Source of the DNA: Pseudolysobacter sp964466115
GTDB taxonomy: Bacteria > Pseudomonadota > Gammaproteobacteria > Xanthomonadales > Rhodanobacteraceae
DNA length: 64,000 nucleotides
Reading direction: 5' to 3'
NCBI GenBank assembly: GCA_964466115.1
Contig: CAYXMH010000009.1
Span: 30,588-94,587, forward strand
The translations under genes were made by a program, and so were the position numbers. Below are positions 26,317-35,333 of this stretch, one piece after another (within the stretch, counting starts at the first letter, position 1; every line of letters begins with the position of its first letter). The notes under the pieces are model-generated. The model was not told where the DNA came from. It searched no databases and saw only the letters and a list, made by a program, of their open reading frames with translations.

Positions 26317-26905
26317 CTACCGAATCCGCCTTACGCGTTGCCGCTCAGCTACCGGTAAGCGCGCCAACAGCTCGTTCACCTTACGCAAGGTCAGCGCACT
26401 CAAACCCAAACTTCCCGGAACTTCTCCACCGCGCATCCGTAACAGCTCGTTGTCCTCCACCGCATGCCGCTCATACGCACACGAAGCTCCCGCACCCTCC
26501 GCGCAGCTCACGCCCATCGGCAACCGATACGTTTGATACCCGCCACCGCGCTCGTACAACCGCACCATTCCGCTTTCCGCATCCCCTTCCGCTGCGGTCA
26601 CGTAACTTTCAAAGCTCAATCGAAACTCGCCTACGCTCGTCACTCCAGAACGCGCCTTTTCCTCCTCCATCAGGCGAACCGTCGTGTCGATCGCAGGTCC
26701 GTAGGAGGGCTGGTACAACAACCCGTTGTCGCTAAACGCGATACCGCCCTGGCTCGGTAAAAAAACTGTACCCCACCGCCTGCTGGTGACCCCCGCCTCC
26801 GCACGTGTTTCCTGCCTGGCAGTCCGCATTAGCCGCTTGCGCTAATTCCACTAAACCTAAACTCACTAGCAGCAACGCGCTAAACATGGCTAAACGATTC
26901 AACAT
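26317..26905 (-). pseudogene. Exported protein gene frameshifted at a 7-T run
   Basis: The 5' part (from ATG 26905, ribosome site ggagcggg) encodes a signal peptide (MLNRLAMFSALLLVSLGLVE...AQA) and a short Cys/Gly-rich stretch, then stops soon after a run of seven T on the minus strand (26759-26765 on the plus strand). Shifting frame by one base at this run continues smoothly into GGIAFSDNGLLYQPSYGP and about 140 further residues to the stop at 26317. Together they form one exported protein of about 190 residues of unknown function. The break could be a true mutation, a sequencing or assembly error, or transcriptional slippage. It is 32 nt downstream of another exported protein gene. Confidence 0.65.
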
Positions 26906-26937
26906 AACCCGCTCCGATAAATTACTTAAATGCTTAA

Positions 26938-28695
26938 CTACTGCGCCATACGGTATAAATTGACGCAACGATCAAACCCGGTTTCGGAATTTTGTTGACC
27001 CGATACGGCAGTGCCGTTATCAAGCCGCAGCTCCGGCTGCAATTCAGTGTGATAGCTCATCGTGGCTGAATCGAACGTACGCACATACATGTTGATCAAG
27101 CGGCACGGATCGGCGAAACGCTCAGGACAGAACGCACGTGTCAATGAATCCGGACTGGCAGCGGTGGGCGAACAATCGACATTGAAACCGTAAGCACCGG
27201 GAACCCCGGCAGTGCGGTCGTACGCCGGCGTATAGAACTGAAATACGCTGGCCCGTTGGCCGGTGCGGGGAACTAACACGCTCAATAGCGGCGACCCACC
27301 TGCGGAATTAATGGCGGTCGGCACCGCACAGAACAATGGACCACGCGGATCGCTCGGTTCACGCACACCGGGCACGAAATGTGGGGCTATCGATGTATTG
27401 CATCCGGAAGCCGCTTCGGTAAACGCCGCCATGATGCGTCCTTCGCGCGCCACATACGCAGGTTCTCCCGGACGGGCCCCCACCGTAGTTTCGCCGTTGT
27501 TCAATCCGGCGCCACCACCCCGCCCATAACTCGTGACCCTGACGTTACTTAACTCTGCACCGGGTAATAAACGATGTACGTCCGGCACCAATCGAAAATA
27601 CTGCCACGGGAAATAGCGGCCCGACAGGAGGAATAAATAGGATCCAGGGGTAACATTCGGATCCGGCATCCTAAACGCAGTCCGGCAACGCGGATTTAGC
27701 GAACAGTATTGCCAAAACACCGGGGCCTTCACCAAGACCCTGCCGTAGGGAAGGGTAACCCCGCCGCTTTGTGTTGTTCCGGTGGAATAGCTTGGCGGTC
27801 GATTGGAAATCAGCTGCACATCGGCATACGGGCCCATAACGAACGATCGAACATTCCTGTCGTTCCAATAACTCCAGCAACCGAAGATATTCATCACTGC
27901 GCAAACATTGGATATATCCGTCGTACGGCCGGGATGCGGACCCGGCGGTACTTGTAAAAAGTACACATGGTCTTCAAACCCGGTAGCACCAGCCGTTCTG
28001 GGAGGCGTTGCCGTAACTACGAACGAATTGTTTCCAGAGTAATCCGGCGCCCACCAGGCCAAACGGAAGTTATCGTCGCGGGTCCAAATTCTCGGTGGTG
28101 CGTAATTGCAGTAGTTCCCGACAACACTAATGGGGCCATTGCCTGGAACTCTGCAATTGACATTGGCCCTCACATACCCGGAGTCCATAAACCAAATGCT
28201 TTCATCGGTATCAAAACCAGACGCCGTTAAAATTTTTGCGCCAGCCAGCTTGGTATTTGTCGCTGGTTGTGTTGTTTGGTGGACTTTTTCGTATTCGTCC
28301 TCAACCAACATTTGCACCCCAGCTATATCCGCTTCTTGCGCAAACGCGACGAAGGATTGCATCGAGGTGAACAGCATTAATTGATTGGTAGCTGAGTTGT
28401 AAAACTCGATCAGCGGCTGTTCGGCATATTGCGCGTACTGTTCGAACGGCACTTCGCTATGCCCATCGATGATGAGGTTTTTGGGCTTTTCCGATTCCGC
28501 GTCGGGCTCTTTAGCCTCAACCGGATAAAACTCAGGGGGAAATTCGTTGTTCCAATAAGCCGGCAACGGCGTCATCTTGAATTCGGTGTCGCTTCCATTA
28601 TTGAGCTCACTCTCGGTAAGCCCCTTGGGAAGTGCCGCAACATTTACGCCTAAGCAAACACACGATAGAGCAAACACCCATTTTTGCAGTTTCAT
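26938..28695 (-). CDS. Exported protein of unknown function (585 aa)
   Basis: Signal peptide at residues 1-21 (MKLQKWVFALSCVCLGVNVA). A polar, Glu/Pro-rich stretch to about residue 100 is followed by a large domain with many aromatic residues and paired cysteines (for example NVCAVMNIFGCW, QYCSLNPRCRTAF, RAFCPERFADPC), suggesting a disulfide-stabilised extracytoplasmic protein. No catalytic motif is recognised. The frameshifted exported gene follows on the same strand after 32 nt, so the two are probably a unit. I do not recognise the family. Confidence 0.75.
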   Translation of the reverse strand: MKLQKWVFALSCVCLGVNVAALPKGLTESELNNGSDTEFKMTPLPAYWNNEFPPEFYPVEAKEPDAESEKPKNLIIDGHSEVPFEQYAQYAEQPLIEFYNSATNQLMLFTSMQSFVAFAQEADIAGVQMLVEDEYEKVHQTTQPATNTKLAGAKILTASGFDTDESIWFMDSGYVRANVNCRVPGNGPISVVGNYCNYAPPRIWTRDDNFRLAWWAPDYSGNNSFVVTATPPRTAGATGFEDHVYFLQVPPGPHPGRTTDISNVCAVMNIFGCWSYWNDRNVRSFVMGPYADVQLISNRPPSYSTGTTQSGGVTLPYGRVLVKAPVFWQYCSLNPRCRTAFRMPDPNVTPGSYLFLLSGRYFPWQYFRLVPDVHRLLPGAELSNVRVTSYGRGGGAGLNNGETTVGARPGEPAYVAREGRIMAAFTEAASGCNTSIAPHFVPGVREPSDPRGPLFCAVPTAINSAGGSPLLSVLVPRTGQRASVFQFYTPAYDRTAGVPGAYGFNVDCSPTAASPDSLTRAFCPERFADPCRLINMYVRTFDSATMSYHTELQPELRLDNGTAVSGQQNSETGFDRCVNLYRMAQ

Positions 28696-29029
28696 AGCAA
28701 TTCCTAAATTTTACTTCTTACCAACCCACGATAGCTTCACGCACACCGAATCAAACAGAGCCTGATGTCTATCTAGTAAGTGCGTAATTTGGAGCTGCAA
28801 ATGGACAGATGATTTGTTACAAACTGTAACGGCGTAATGCAAACCATCGATTTGACGGGGCTACAAACGCAGTGTTGTTCAACTGGAGAGTTCCAGTGCC
28901 AGCAATCTTAAGGGCTGAAGGCAGGGGCGAAACGCGTTCTAACCATTTGCATCACAACTTCGTTCTCTTTTAACCCCGCCCCCAGGTTCTATCCGTTGCA
29001 CCTCATATGGTCCTCGAACCGGAGCGAAA
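28696..29029. other. 334-bp divergent promoter region
   Basis: Non-coding region between the exported-protein gene (minus) and the sigma-factor gene (plus). It holds a small inverted repeat GTTAC-N5-GTAAC near 28818-28832 and a ribosome site (ggag) 6-7 nt before the sigma-factor ATG. I cannot assign a specific promoter; ECF promoters often have a GGAAC-like -35, which I do not see clearly. Confidence 0.4.
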
Positions 29030-29650
29030 ATGTTGCAATACGCAATATCGGGCACCAGACCACTTAACGACATCGTAAATTTGGCTTACCCTTCCCGTAT
29101 GGGGGAAGAAACAACGGACGAAAATTTGATGTTTGCCTATGCGCAAGGCGATATTCGTGCTTTCGAGACGCTGTATCAGCGCCATCGCGGCATCTTGTAT
29201 CGCTTTATCTTTCGCAGCACCAAGGATCGCGCTTGCACCGATGAATTGTTTCAGGAAACTTGGAGTCGGCTGATTGCGGCGCGCGAGCGTTATCAAGTGC
29301 AGGCGAAATTTACGACGTATCTGCTGCAAATTGCGCATAATTTGATTATCGACAGTTTTCGTCGCCAACGCCCGCAAGCCGGTGGTGAGGAAACTGAAAC
29401 CATTCTGCGCGAATTGGAGGCACCCGAAATCGAACAACCCGAGCACGCACTGAGTGAATTCGAGCAACGTCGCCGCTTACAATTGGTTTTGGAAGAGCTG
29501 CCCGATGTGCAGCGCGAGGCGTTTGTATTGCGAATGGAAAGTGGTTTGGGACTTGAGGAGATCGCGAAGATCACCGGAACAGGACAGGAAACCGTGAAGT
29601 CACGGCTGCGTTATGCGTTCGCTAAAATTCGTGAAAGGTTCGCCGAATGA
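29030..29650 (+). CDS. ECF-family RNA polymerase sigma factor
   Basis: 206 residues. Region 2 is at about 35-105 (YAQGDIRAFETLYQRHRGILYRFIFR...LFQETWSRLIAARERY...TYLLQIAHNLIIDSFRR). Region 4 is at about 140-205 (LEELPDVQREAFVLRMESGLGLEEIAKITGTGQETVKSRLRYA). This is the ECF/sigma-70 layout without regions 1 and 3. The next gene overlaps by 4 bases (ATGA) and encodes a membrane protein that is probably the anti-sigma factor. The ATG at 29030 has a ggag ribosome site; an internal ATG at 29099 would remove a non-conserved leader. Confidence 0.93.
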   Translation: MLQYAISGTRPLNDIVNLAYPSRMGEETTDENLMFAYAQGDIRAFETLYQRHRGILYRFIFRSTKDRACTDELFQETWSRLIAARERYQVQAKFTTYLLQIAHNLIIDSFRRQRPQAGGEETETILRELEAPEIEQPEHALSEFEQRRRLQLVLEELPDVQREAFVLRMESGLGLEEIAKITGTGQETVKSRLRYAFAKIRERFAE

Positions 29651-30726
29651 ACGCACAAGAAAAATACGAGCGCGAATTGGCCGCGTTTCTTGCGGGCGAA
29701 GGCACCGAGCTTGATGCGCTGTATCGCAAACTGACGAAGCCGGAACCGGATAACAAACTCGATTCTGCGGTATTGGCGTTGGCGCAACGCGCATTAGGCG
29801 CCCATGGCGTCGCTACGGCCGCCCCTGCTACGTCGACGACCCATGAGGGTTTCTCGCGCAACCGCCGCCGCTCTGTACCGTCACGCTGGGTAATTGGGCT
29901 CGGCTCTGCCGCGGGATTGGTATTGGCGGCAGGCTTGGCTTGGCGCGTTGGCACCCATCCTTCAAATCGACTCGGTGAAAACGCGTTTCCCACCGCACCA
30001 CCACCGGCTGTCGTCGAGAAAGCCGATTCGAAAACGAATGTCGTTGAAGTAAATCCCATCAACGCCAATGAGGATAATCCTACAGGCGCGAAAACGCCCT
30101 CCAATTCCGCTCCGGCAGCAACAACGAATCCGCCTGGCTCCGAGGAAAAAAGACTCACTCCTCCAGCAGCGGTGCCGCTGAAATCTCCTACCACGCAAGC
30201 AGAGGCAAGACCTCGTGATACCGCTGGTTTAACCGGCACAGCTTCATCCAGTGGCGCAGCAAAACCAGCACCTCCACCTGCCCCTCCTGCGCCTATAAAA
30301 CAAGAGAAGACCGCAGGTCCGCCGCACGAACCGCAGGCATTCCCTGAGGTAACACAACGTGCAAAAGCATCTGCTCCATCCAGCCATGCGCCAGCCAATG
30401 ATGCGGCCAATGCAAGCGCAACCGGGGAAGGTCGGCAACGTGACGAATTAGACAAATCGGTAAACGCTTATTCCACCGCTTCGCCAAAAGCGTCCCCACC
30501 CGCAGAAAGTGCAGTAACAATTGAAGCCGCGCCCCCGGCCGCGGCATCACTCGAACAAACGGATGCCGAAAAATCTAACGCATTGGAACCCACTCGGTGG
30601 ATAGCGCAAATACGCAAATTATTGCGCGACCATCATCGCGACGAAGCTGTGATGAATCTGAAACACTTTCGTGAGCATTACCCCGATTATCCGTTGCCCG
30701 CGGATCTGCGTGATTTGGTGAAATGA
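29647..30726 (+). CDS. Single-pass membrane protein, putative anti-sigma factor
   Basis: 359 residues. A cytoplasmic helical N-terminus (1-55, starting NAQEKYERELAAFLAGEG) is followed by a basic stretch and one membrane segment (about 82-100, WVIGLGSAAGLVLAAGLAW). Next is a long Pro/Ala/Thr/Ser-rich periplasmic linker and a short conserved-looking C-terminal helix bundle (WIAQIRKLLRDHHRDEAVMNLKHFREHYPDYPLP). Overlap with the sigma gene by 4 bases and this topology suggest an anti-sigma factor. No zinc-binding HxxxCxxC motif is seen, so it is not a ZAS-type anti-sigma. The role is inferred from context. Confidence 0.7.
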   Translation: MNAQEKYERELAAFLAGEGTELDALYRKLTKPEPDNKLDSAVLALAQRALGAHGVATAAPATSTTHEGFSRNRRRSVPSRWVIGLGSAAGLVLAAGLAWRVGTHPSNRLGENAFPTAPPPAVVEKADSKTNVVEVNPINANEDNPTGAKTPSNSAPAATTNPPGSEEKRLTPPAAVPLKSPTTQAEARPRDTAGLTGTASSSGAAKPAPPPAPPAPIKQEKTAGPPHEPQAFPEVTQRAKASAPSSHAPANDAANASATGEGRQRDELDKSVNAYSTASPKASPPAESAVTIEAAPPAAASLEQTDAEKSNALEPTRWIAQIRKLLRDHHRDEAVMNLKHFREHYPDYPLPADLRDLVK

Positions 30727-31319
30727 CCGATCCATGTTTCACGTTGGCCGCCCCAACACACTGGGCACAGGAAATTAAGAAAAGCCGATTTTTCGTCCAA
30801 GCCGCACCCGCAGCCATGCCGGGCGAGGCATTGGTTTTTATTGACCGCTTGAGGGATAGCAATGCCTCGCACAACTGCTGGGCTTATCGCATCGGTCAGC
30901 AATACCGTTTTTTTGACGACAACGAACCGGTCGGCACCGCTGGAAAACCGATTCTGCAGGCGATACTGGGCCAAAAACTGGATCAGGTGGTTGTGGTGGT
31001 TACACGCTATTTTGGTGGTATTAAGCTTGGTGCAGGAGGATTGATGCGTGCGTATGGAGGCTCAGCGGCGGAATGCCTGCGCGCGGCAAAAAAAGTGCCC
31101 ATACTGAATAAAGTAGACATACTGATTATTTGTGATTTTCACAGCCACGCGTTATTGCAAGCTCGCCTGCGCGAGTTAAACATCGATCCGCTTGAGCAAG
31201 AGTTCACGGCCGATAGCGTAGAATTGCGAGCAGCAATCGCCACCGATCTGCTGGAGGATGTGCGCCAACTGGTGCGCGATATCACTCGCGGTCGCGGTAC
31301 ACTTACCCTATGTGAATAG
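30723..31319 (+). CDS. yigZ: YigZ/IMPACT family protein
   Basis: 198 residues: an N-terminal UPF0029/IMPACT domain (IKKSRFFVQAAP...ASHNCWAYRIG...DDNEPVGTAGKPILQAI...VVVTRYFGGIKLGAGGLMRAYG) and a C-terminal ferredoxin-like DUF1949 region (about 135-195). The family is linked to translation control and nucleic-acid binding, but its reaction is unknown. It overlaps the putative anti-sigma gene by 4 bases, so it is translationally coupled to a sigma/anti-sigma pair, an uncommon partner. Confidence 0.93.
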   Translation: MTDPCFTLAAPTHWAQEIKKSRFFVQAAPAAMPGEALVFIDRLRDSNASHNCWAYRIGQQYRFFDDNEPVGTAGKPILQAILGQKLDQVVVVVTRYFGGIKLGAGGLMRAYGGSAAECLRAAKKVPILNKVDILIICDFHSHALLQARLRELNIDPLEQEFTADSVELRAAIATDLLEDVRQLVRDITRGRGTLTLCE

Positions 31320-31334
31320 CATTCATCGATAAAC

Positions 31335-31365
31335 CCCTCCGCCATTCATCAAATGCTGCGGAGGG
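31335..31365. terminator. Terminator hairpin after yigZ
   Basis: CCCTCCGC (31335-31342) pairs perfectly with GCGGAGGG (31358-31365), 15-nt loop, starting 15 nt after the yigZ stop. There is only a weak T-tract. It ends the sigma/anti-sigma/yigZ unit and precedes the ABC transporter gene. Confidence 0.6.
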
Positions 31366-31392
31366 CGTTCATCCTAGCCGAGCGATAAAAAC

Positions 31393-33207
31393 TTGACCCA
31401 ACCAGATACGGTTTTACCCGAAACGACGAACGCCAATCTAGGCCATGCCCCTACCGCTGCCAATGCGGTGCGCCGCATCGGCACACTGCGTTTGCTGCTT
31501 CCGCTGCTTAAGCCGTACCGTCGCTTGGCTGTAGGCTGGCTTGTATTCCTTGCGCTTTCATCGTCCGCGGCACTTAGCTTGCCGGTAGCAGTGCGTTATG
31601 TCATCGACAACGGTTTTTCCCACGCCAACCCAGCCACGTTGAATCGCTATTTCTTCGCGCTATTTGGTGTTGCGTCGGTACTTGCGATAAGCACGGCGCT
31701 GCGGTTTTATTTTGTGACCGTGCTCGGTGAGCGCACCGTCGCCGATTTGCGGCGCAAATTGTATGAGCACTTATTAACTTTGGATATGAGCTTCTACGAA
31801 AGCACCCGCGTTGGCGAGCTGATGTCGCGCTTGGGGGCGGACACAGAACTTGTCCAAACCGTGGTTGGATCGAGCGCTTCGATTGCATTGCGCAGCGTTG
31901 TGATGACGATCGGCGGCGCTACTGCGTTGGTCATCACCAGCCCGCGTTTGGCGGGCATGGCGGCATTGGTCATACCGCTGGTGATCTTGCCGATTATCCT
32001 GTTCGGCCGGCGCGTTCGGGGCCTGTCGCGGCAAAGTCAGGATCGCATTGCCGATGCTTCCGCCATCGCCAATGAAACGCTAAACGCCATGCCAGCCGTG
32101 CAAGCGTTCGCTCGCCAAGCGGTGGAAACGAAACGTTATTCCAATGCCATAGATCAGGCGCTGGCAACCGCAAAAAAACGCATCGGTACGCGAGCACTGC
32201 TCACCGCTTTGGTGATCTTGCTGATTTTCGGGGCGATTACCTTGGTGCTTTGGCTTGGCGCCAAGGCGACACTGAGCGGTACGATGCAGGCGGGGTTGCT
32301 CAGTCAGTTCGTGCTATTTGCCGTGATTTCGGCAAGCTCGGTCGGCGCCCTGACGGAAGTGTGGGGCGAGGTGTTGCGCGCGGCCAGTGCAATGGAGCGG
32401 ATCAGCGAACTGTTGCGCACGCAACCGGGTATTCGCTCACCGGTAAAAACGGAAGCCTTCACTTTACCAATGCGCGGAGAGATCCATTTTGAGCATGTCG
32501 ATTTTTCCTACCCAACCCGACCCGAGCACCTAGCGCTGCACGATTTCAATCTCACGGTTAAACCGGGCGAGACGGTGGCGTTGGTCGGCCCATCCGGTGC
32601 CGGCAAAAGTACGGTGTTCCACTTGTTATTGCGTTTTTACGATCCGAAAGCCGGCGCGATTCGCATTGATGGCATTGATCTGCGCAGCCTTGATCTTAAT
32701 CTCCTGCGGCAAAAAATCGCCCTAGTGCCACAAGATACGGTTATTTTCGGCGCAAGCGCTTTAGACAATATTCGTTTCGGCCGCGTCGATGCGCAGGCGA
32801 CGGAAGTAATCGCCGCCGCACGTGCTGCCGAAGCGCATGAATTTTTAAACGCGCAGCCGGCCGGCTATGAAACTTACCTTGGTGAGCGCGGTATGCGCTT
32901 GTCTGGCGGGCAGCAGCAACGCGTGGCGATCGCTCGCGCGATATTAAAAGAGTCCCCTATTTTGCTGCTCGATGAAGCTACCAGCAGCCTGGATGCGCAA
33001 TCGGAAGCGGCGATTCAAAACGCCTTGGAGCGCCTGATGCAGGGACGCACCACTCTCGTCATAGCGCATCGTTTGGCCACCGTATTGAAGGCAGATCGCA
33101 TCGTCGTGCTCGACCAGGGGCATATAGTTGCCAGTGGCACCCATGCGCAACTGCTGGCGCAAAACGGCCTTTATGCGGAATTGGCGCGTTTGCAATTTGC
33201 GCTTTAG
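31393..33207 (+). CDS. MsbA-like ABC exporter (fused permease-ATPase)
   Basis: 604 residues: six-segment transmembrane domain (about 30-330) then an ABC ATPase domain (about 355-600) with Walker A GPSGAGKST, Q-loop LVPQDTVIFG, signature LSGGQQQRVAIARA, Walker B ILLLDEATSSLD and switch His in VIAHRLAT. It is a homodimeric lipid/drug-exporter type half-transporter. The reading frame begins at a TTG (31393) because no ATG lies before the first membrane segment; the ribosome site is weak, so the exact start is uncertain. The substrate is unknown. Confidence 0.9.
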   Translation: MTQPDTVLPETTNANLGHAPTAANAVRRIGTLRLLLPLLKPYRRLAVGWLVFLALSSSAALSLPVAVRYVIDNGFSHANPATLNRYFFALFGVASVLAISTALRFYFVTVLGERTVADLRRKLYEHLLTLDMSFYESTRVGELMSRLGADTELVQTVVGSSASIALRSVVMTIGGATALVITSPRLAGMAALVIPLVILPIILFGRRVRGLSRQSQDRIADASAIANETLNAMPAVQAFARQAVETKRYSNAIDQALATAKKRIGTRALLTALVILLIFGAITLVLWLGAKATLSGTMQAGLLSQFVLFAVISASSVGALTEVWGEVLRAASAMERISELLRTQPGIRSPVKTEAFTLPMRGEIHFEHVDFSYPTRPEHLALHDFNLTVKPGETVALVGPSGAGKSTVFHLLLRFYDPKAGAIRIDGIDLRSLDLNLLRQKIALVPQDTVIFGASALDNIRFGRVDAQATEVIAAARAAEAHEFLNAQPAGYETYLGERGMRLSGGQQQRVAIARAILKESPILLLDEATSSLDAQSEAAIQNALERLMQGRTTLVIAHRLATVLKADRIVVLDQGHIVASGTHAQLLAQNGLYAELARLQFAL

Positions 33208-33365
33208 TCGCAATGATTTTTGAATTCTGAACGTAACCTAACTTACGCTAGCAAAGCCATTGACTTTTCAAAGCACATCGATCGTATAACGCTTAAGAAA
33301 GCGCTAAACTTATGACCGGTGGACAGGTTTACTCCCGTGTCTTTAAAACGCAGCGGAGGCATTTT

Positions 33366-33935
33366 ATGCGTAATCTAATGTTTGCTTTCATCACCGCTTT
33401 GACGCTAACGGCTTGCGCCACGGTACCCAAATCCTTACAGGGCGATTATTCAACACTCAGTCCGCGCCAAGCACTCGCCGGTAACAGCAGCGGGCAGCGA
33501 GTGCGCTGGGGTGGTGAAATCATCAAGGTTGAGCCTCGTTCGGAAGTCACGTGCTTTGAGATTTTGTCGCACGACTTGTCGGCAACCTCCCGCCCGCTGC
33601 GCAAAGATCACAGCGAAGGGCGTTTCATTGCCTGTCGCGATGGCTTCTACGATCCGGCTCTGTTTGTTGCGGGGCGCCAAATAACCGTCGTCGGAACGCT
33701 ATCCGGCACGGAAAAACATGCCGTGGGCGGTTACGACTATACCTATCCAAAAATTAACGCGGACGCGGTTCATCTATGGCCCAAATATGAACCCGAATTC
33801 AGGAATTACTATGATCCTTGGTGGCCGTACCCCTATGCTTACGATCCCTTATGGTGGGGCTGGTGGGGGCCACCGATCATCGTTGAACATCGGCCAATCC
33901 ACCATCATTTGCCGCCACCACATCCCCACCGCTGA
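33366..33935 (+). CDS. slp: Slp family outer-membrane lipoprotein
   Basis: 189 residues from ATG 33366, with ribosome site cggagg upstream. The signal peptide ends in the lipobox LTAC. The mature part has the Slp-family pattern: a TLSPRQAL segment, RVRWGGEIIKVEP, TCFEILSHDLS, GRFIACRDGFYDP, YTYPKINADAVHLWP. A Trp/Tyr/Pro/His-rich tail ends in HHHLPPPHPHR. Slp lipoproteins accumulate in starvation and stationary phase in E. coli. The gene appears monocistronic. Confidence 0.9.
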   Translation: MRNLMFAFITALTLTACATVPKSLQGDYSTLSPRQALAGNSSGQRVRWGGEIIKVEPRSEVTCFEILSHDLSATSRPLRKDHSEGRFIACRDGFYDPALFVAGRQITVVGTLSGTEKHAVGGYDYTYPKINADAVHLWPKYEPEFRNYYDPWWPYPYAYDPLWWGWWGPPIIVEHRPIHHHLPPPHPHR

Positions 33936-34000
33936 CAGTTGTAGGGAATGGTTGACTACGCCTTACCCGATTTTTTTATGCCAAAGTATGAGGCGTGGAA

Positions 34001-34345
34001 TTAACCTGGCGGCCAATGCATTTGACGACCGGCCAGCAAATGCAAATGCAGATGAAATACCGTCTGGCCGCCATCCGCGTTGCAGTTGATGACGCAGCGA
34101 TAGCCGTTTTTGTCAAAGCCTTCGCTCTTGGCGTAATCGGCGGCGGCCAACACCAATTGCCCGATCAGGTTCGCATCTTCCAAAGTCAAATCGTTTAGCG
34201 TCGCAACCGATTTTTTCGGAATAAACAAAACGTGCTGCGGTGCTTGCGGATTTAAATCGCGAAATGCGAGCACGGCGTCGTTTTCGTAAACGATGGTGGC
34301 GGGAATCTCGCGCCGAATAATCTTTGAAAATACGGTCTCAGCCAT
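34001..34345 (-). CDS. HIT family nucleotide hydrolase (HinT-like)
   Basis: 114 residues from ATG 34345, which has a GGAG ribosome site 9 nt upstream; an ATG at 34360 would add five residues. The histidine triad HLHLHLL lies near the C-terminus, with the N-terminal FSKIIRREIPATIVYEND and FIPKKSVATLNDL elements of HinT-type purine nucleoside phosphoramidases. It follows recR on the same strand. Confidence 0.94.
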   Translation of the reverse strand: MAETVFSKIIRREIPATIVYENDAVLAFRDLNPQAPQHVLFIPKKSVATLNDLTLEDANLIGQLVLAAADYAKSEGFDKNGYRCVINCNADGGQTVFHLHLHLLAGRQMHWPPG

Positions 34346-34384
34346 GTCTTTCGTCTCCATCGTGTGAAACCGATTGCAAAAAAA

Positions 34385-34981
34385 CTACAACGCCAAACGG
34401 CTACCGAAGGCGTGCGCCAATGTCCCGCGATCGATAAACTCCAACTCGCTGCCCAACGGCACACCATGCGCAATGCGGGTTGCGCGCACGTTCGCTTCGC
34501 GTGCGATTTCACCAAGCAGATACGCCGTGGCCTCGCCCTCCATGGTTGGGTTGGTGGCGATGATCAATTCTTGGATTTCTCCTTCCGCCAAGCGTTTGGT
34601 TAAATTGTCCAATCCGAGTTCGCGCGGCCCCAGGCCATCGATAGGGCTTAAACGACCGAGCAGCACGAAATAGTGTCCGCGATAGCCGGTAGCCTGTTCC
34701 AACGCCAATTGATCGACCGGTGTTTCGACCACACACAACAAATGCCGATCGCGCGCACTGCTGGCACACAACGCACACACGGGCGTTTCGCTGAAGGTTC
34801 GGCAACGCGTGCAGTTGCCGATGCGCTCGACCGCTTCGGTCAATTTAGCGGCCAGCCGTTTAGCGCCGGCGCGATCGCGCTCTAAAATGTGGAACGCCAT
34901 TCGCTGAGCGGATTTTGCGCCGACGCCCGGCAGGCAACGCAAGGCTTCAATCAATTCGCTGAGTAAAGGAGAACCGGACAT
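34385..34981 (-). CDS. recR: Recombination mediator RecR
   Basis: 198 residues: N-terminal helix-hairpin-helix (LRCLPGVGAKSAQRMAFHIL), a C4 zinc finger (CTRCRTFSETPVCALC), then a Toprim domain (LLCVVETPVDQLALEQ...GRLSPIDGLGP...IIATNPTMEGEATA). RecR acts with RecO/RecF to load RecA on gapped DNA. It is in the classical dnaX-ybaB-recR cluster. Confidence 0.97.
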   Translation of the reverse strand: MSGSPLLSELIEALRCLPGVGAKSAQRMAFHILERDRAGAKRLAAKLTEAVERIGNCTRCRTFSETPVCALCASSARDRHLLCVVETPVDQLALEQATGYRGHYFVLLGRLSPIDGLGPRELGLDNLTKRLAEGEIQELIIATNPTMEGEATAYLLGEIAREANVRATRIAHGVPLGSELEFIDRGTLAHAFGSRLAL

Positions 34982-35009
34982 TTTCTAAACTTCAGTCGGT
35001 TTGAAAACA

Positions 35010-35333
35010 TTAAAAAGGCATTTTAAAGCCCGGCGGCAAGTTCATCCCACCCGCAATGCCGGACATTTGGCTTTGCGAGAGTTCGGCCACCTTATTCACC
35101 GCATCGTTGATCGCAGCGGCAACCAAGTCTTCGGCCATTTCCGGATCGTCCGCGAACAATTTGCGGTCGATGGTCACGCCGCGCACTTCATGGCGGCCAC
35201 TCATTCGGACGTTTACCAAGCCGCCGCCGGCCGAACCGGTGACTTCGAGTTTGGCCAATTCCTCCTGCGCCCGCTTTAAATTTTCCTGCATGCGTTGGGC
35301 TTGCTGCATTAAATTCGCCAAAGGGCCTTTCAT
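35010..35333 (-). CDS. ybaB: YbaB/EbfC family nucleoid-associated protein
   Basis: 107 residues. The N-terminal helix (LANLMQQAQRMQENLKRAQEELAKLEVTG), the SAGGGLVNVRMSGRHEVRGVTID strands and the C-terminal Met/Gly-rich tail (SQSQMSGIAGGMNLPPGF) are diagnostic. It is a DNA-binding dimer. The start overlaps the dnaX stop by 4 bases. Confidence 0.96.
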   Translation of the reverse strand: MKGPLANLMQQAQRMQENLKRAQEELAKLEVTGSAGGGLVNVRMSGRHEVRGVTIDRKLFADDPEMAEDLVAAAINDAVNKVAELSQSQMSGIAGGMNLPPGFKMPF

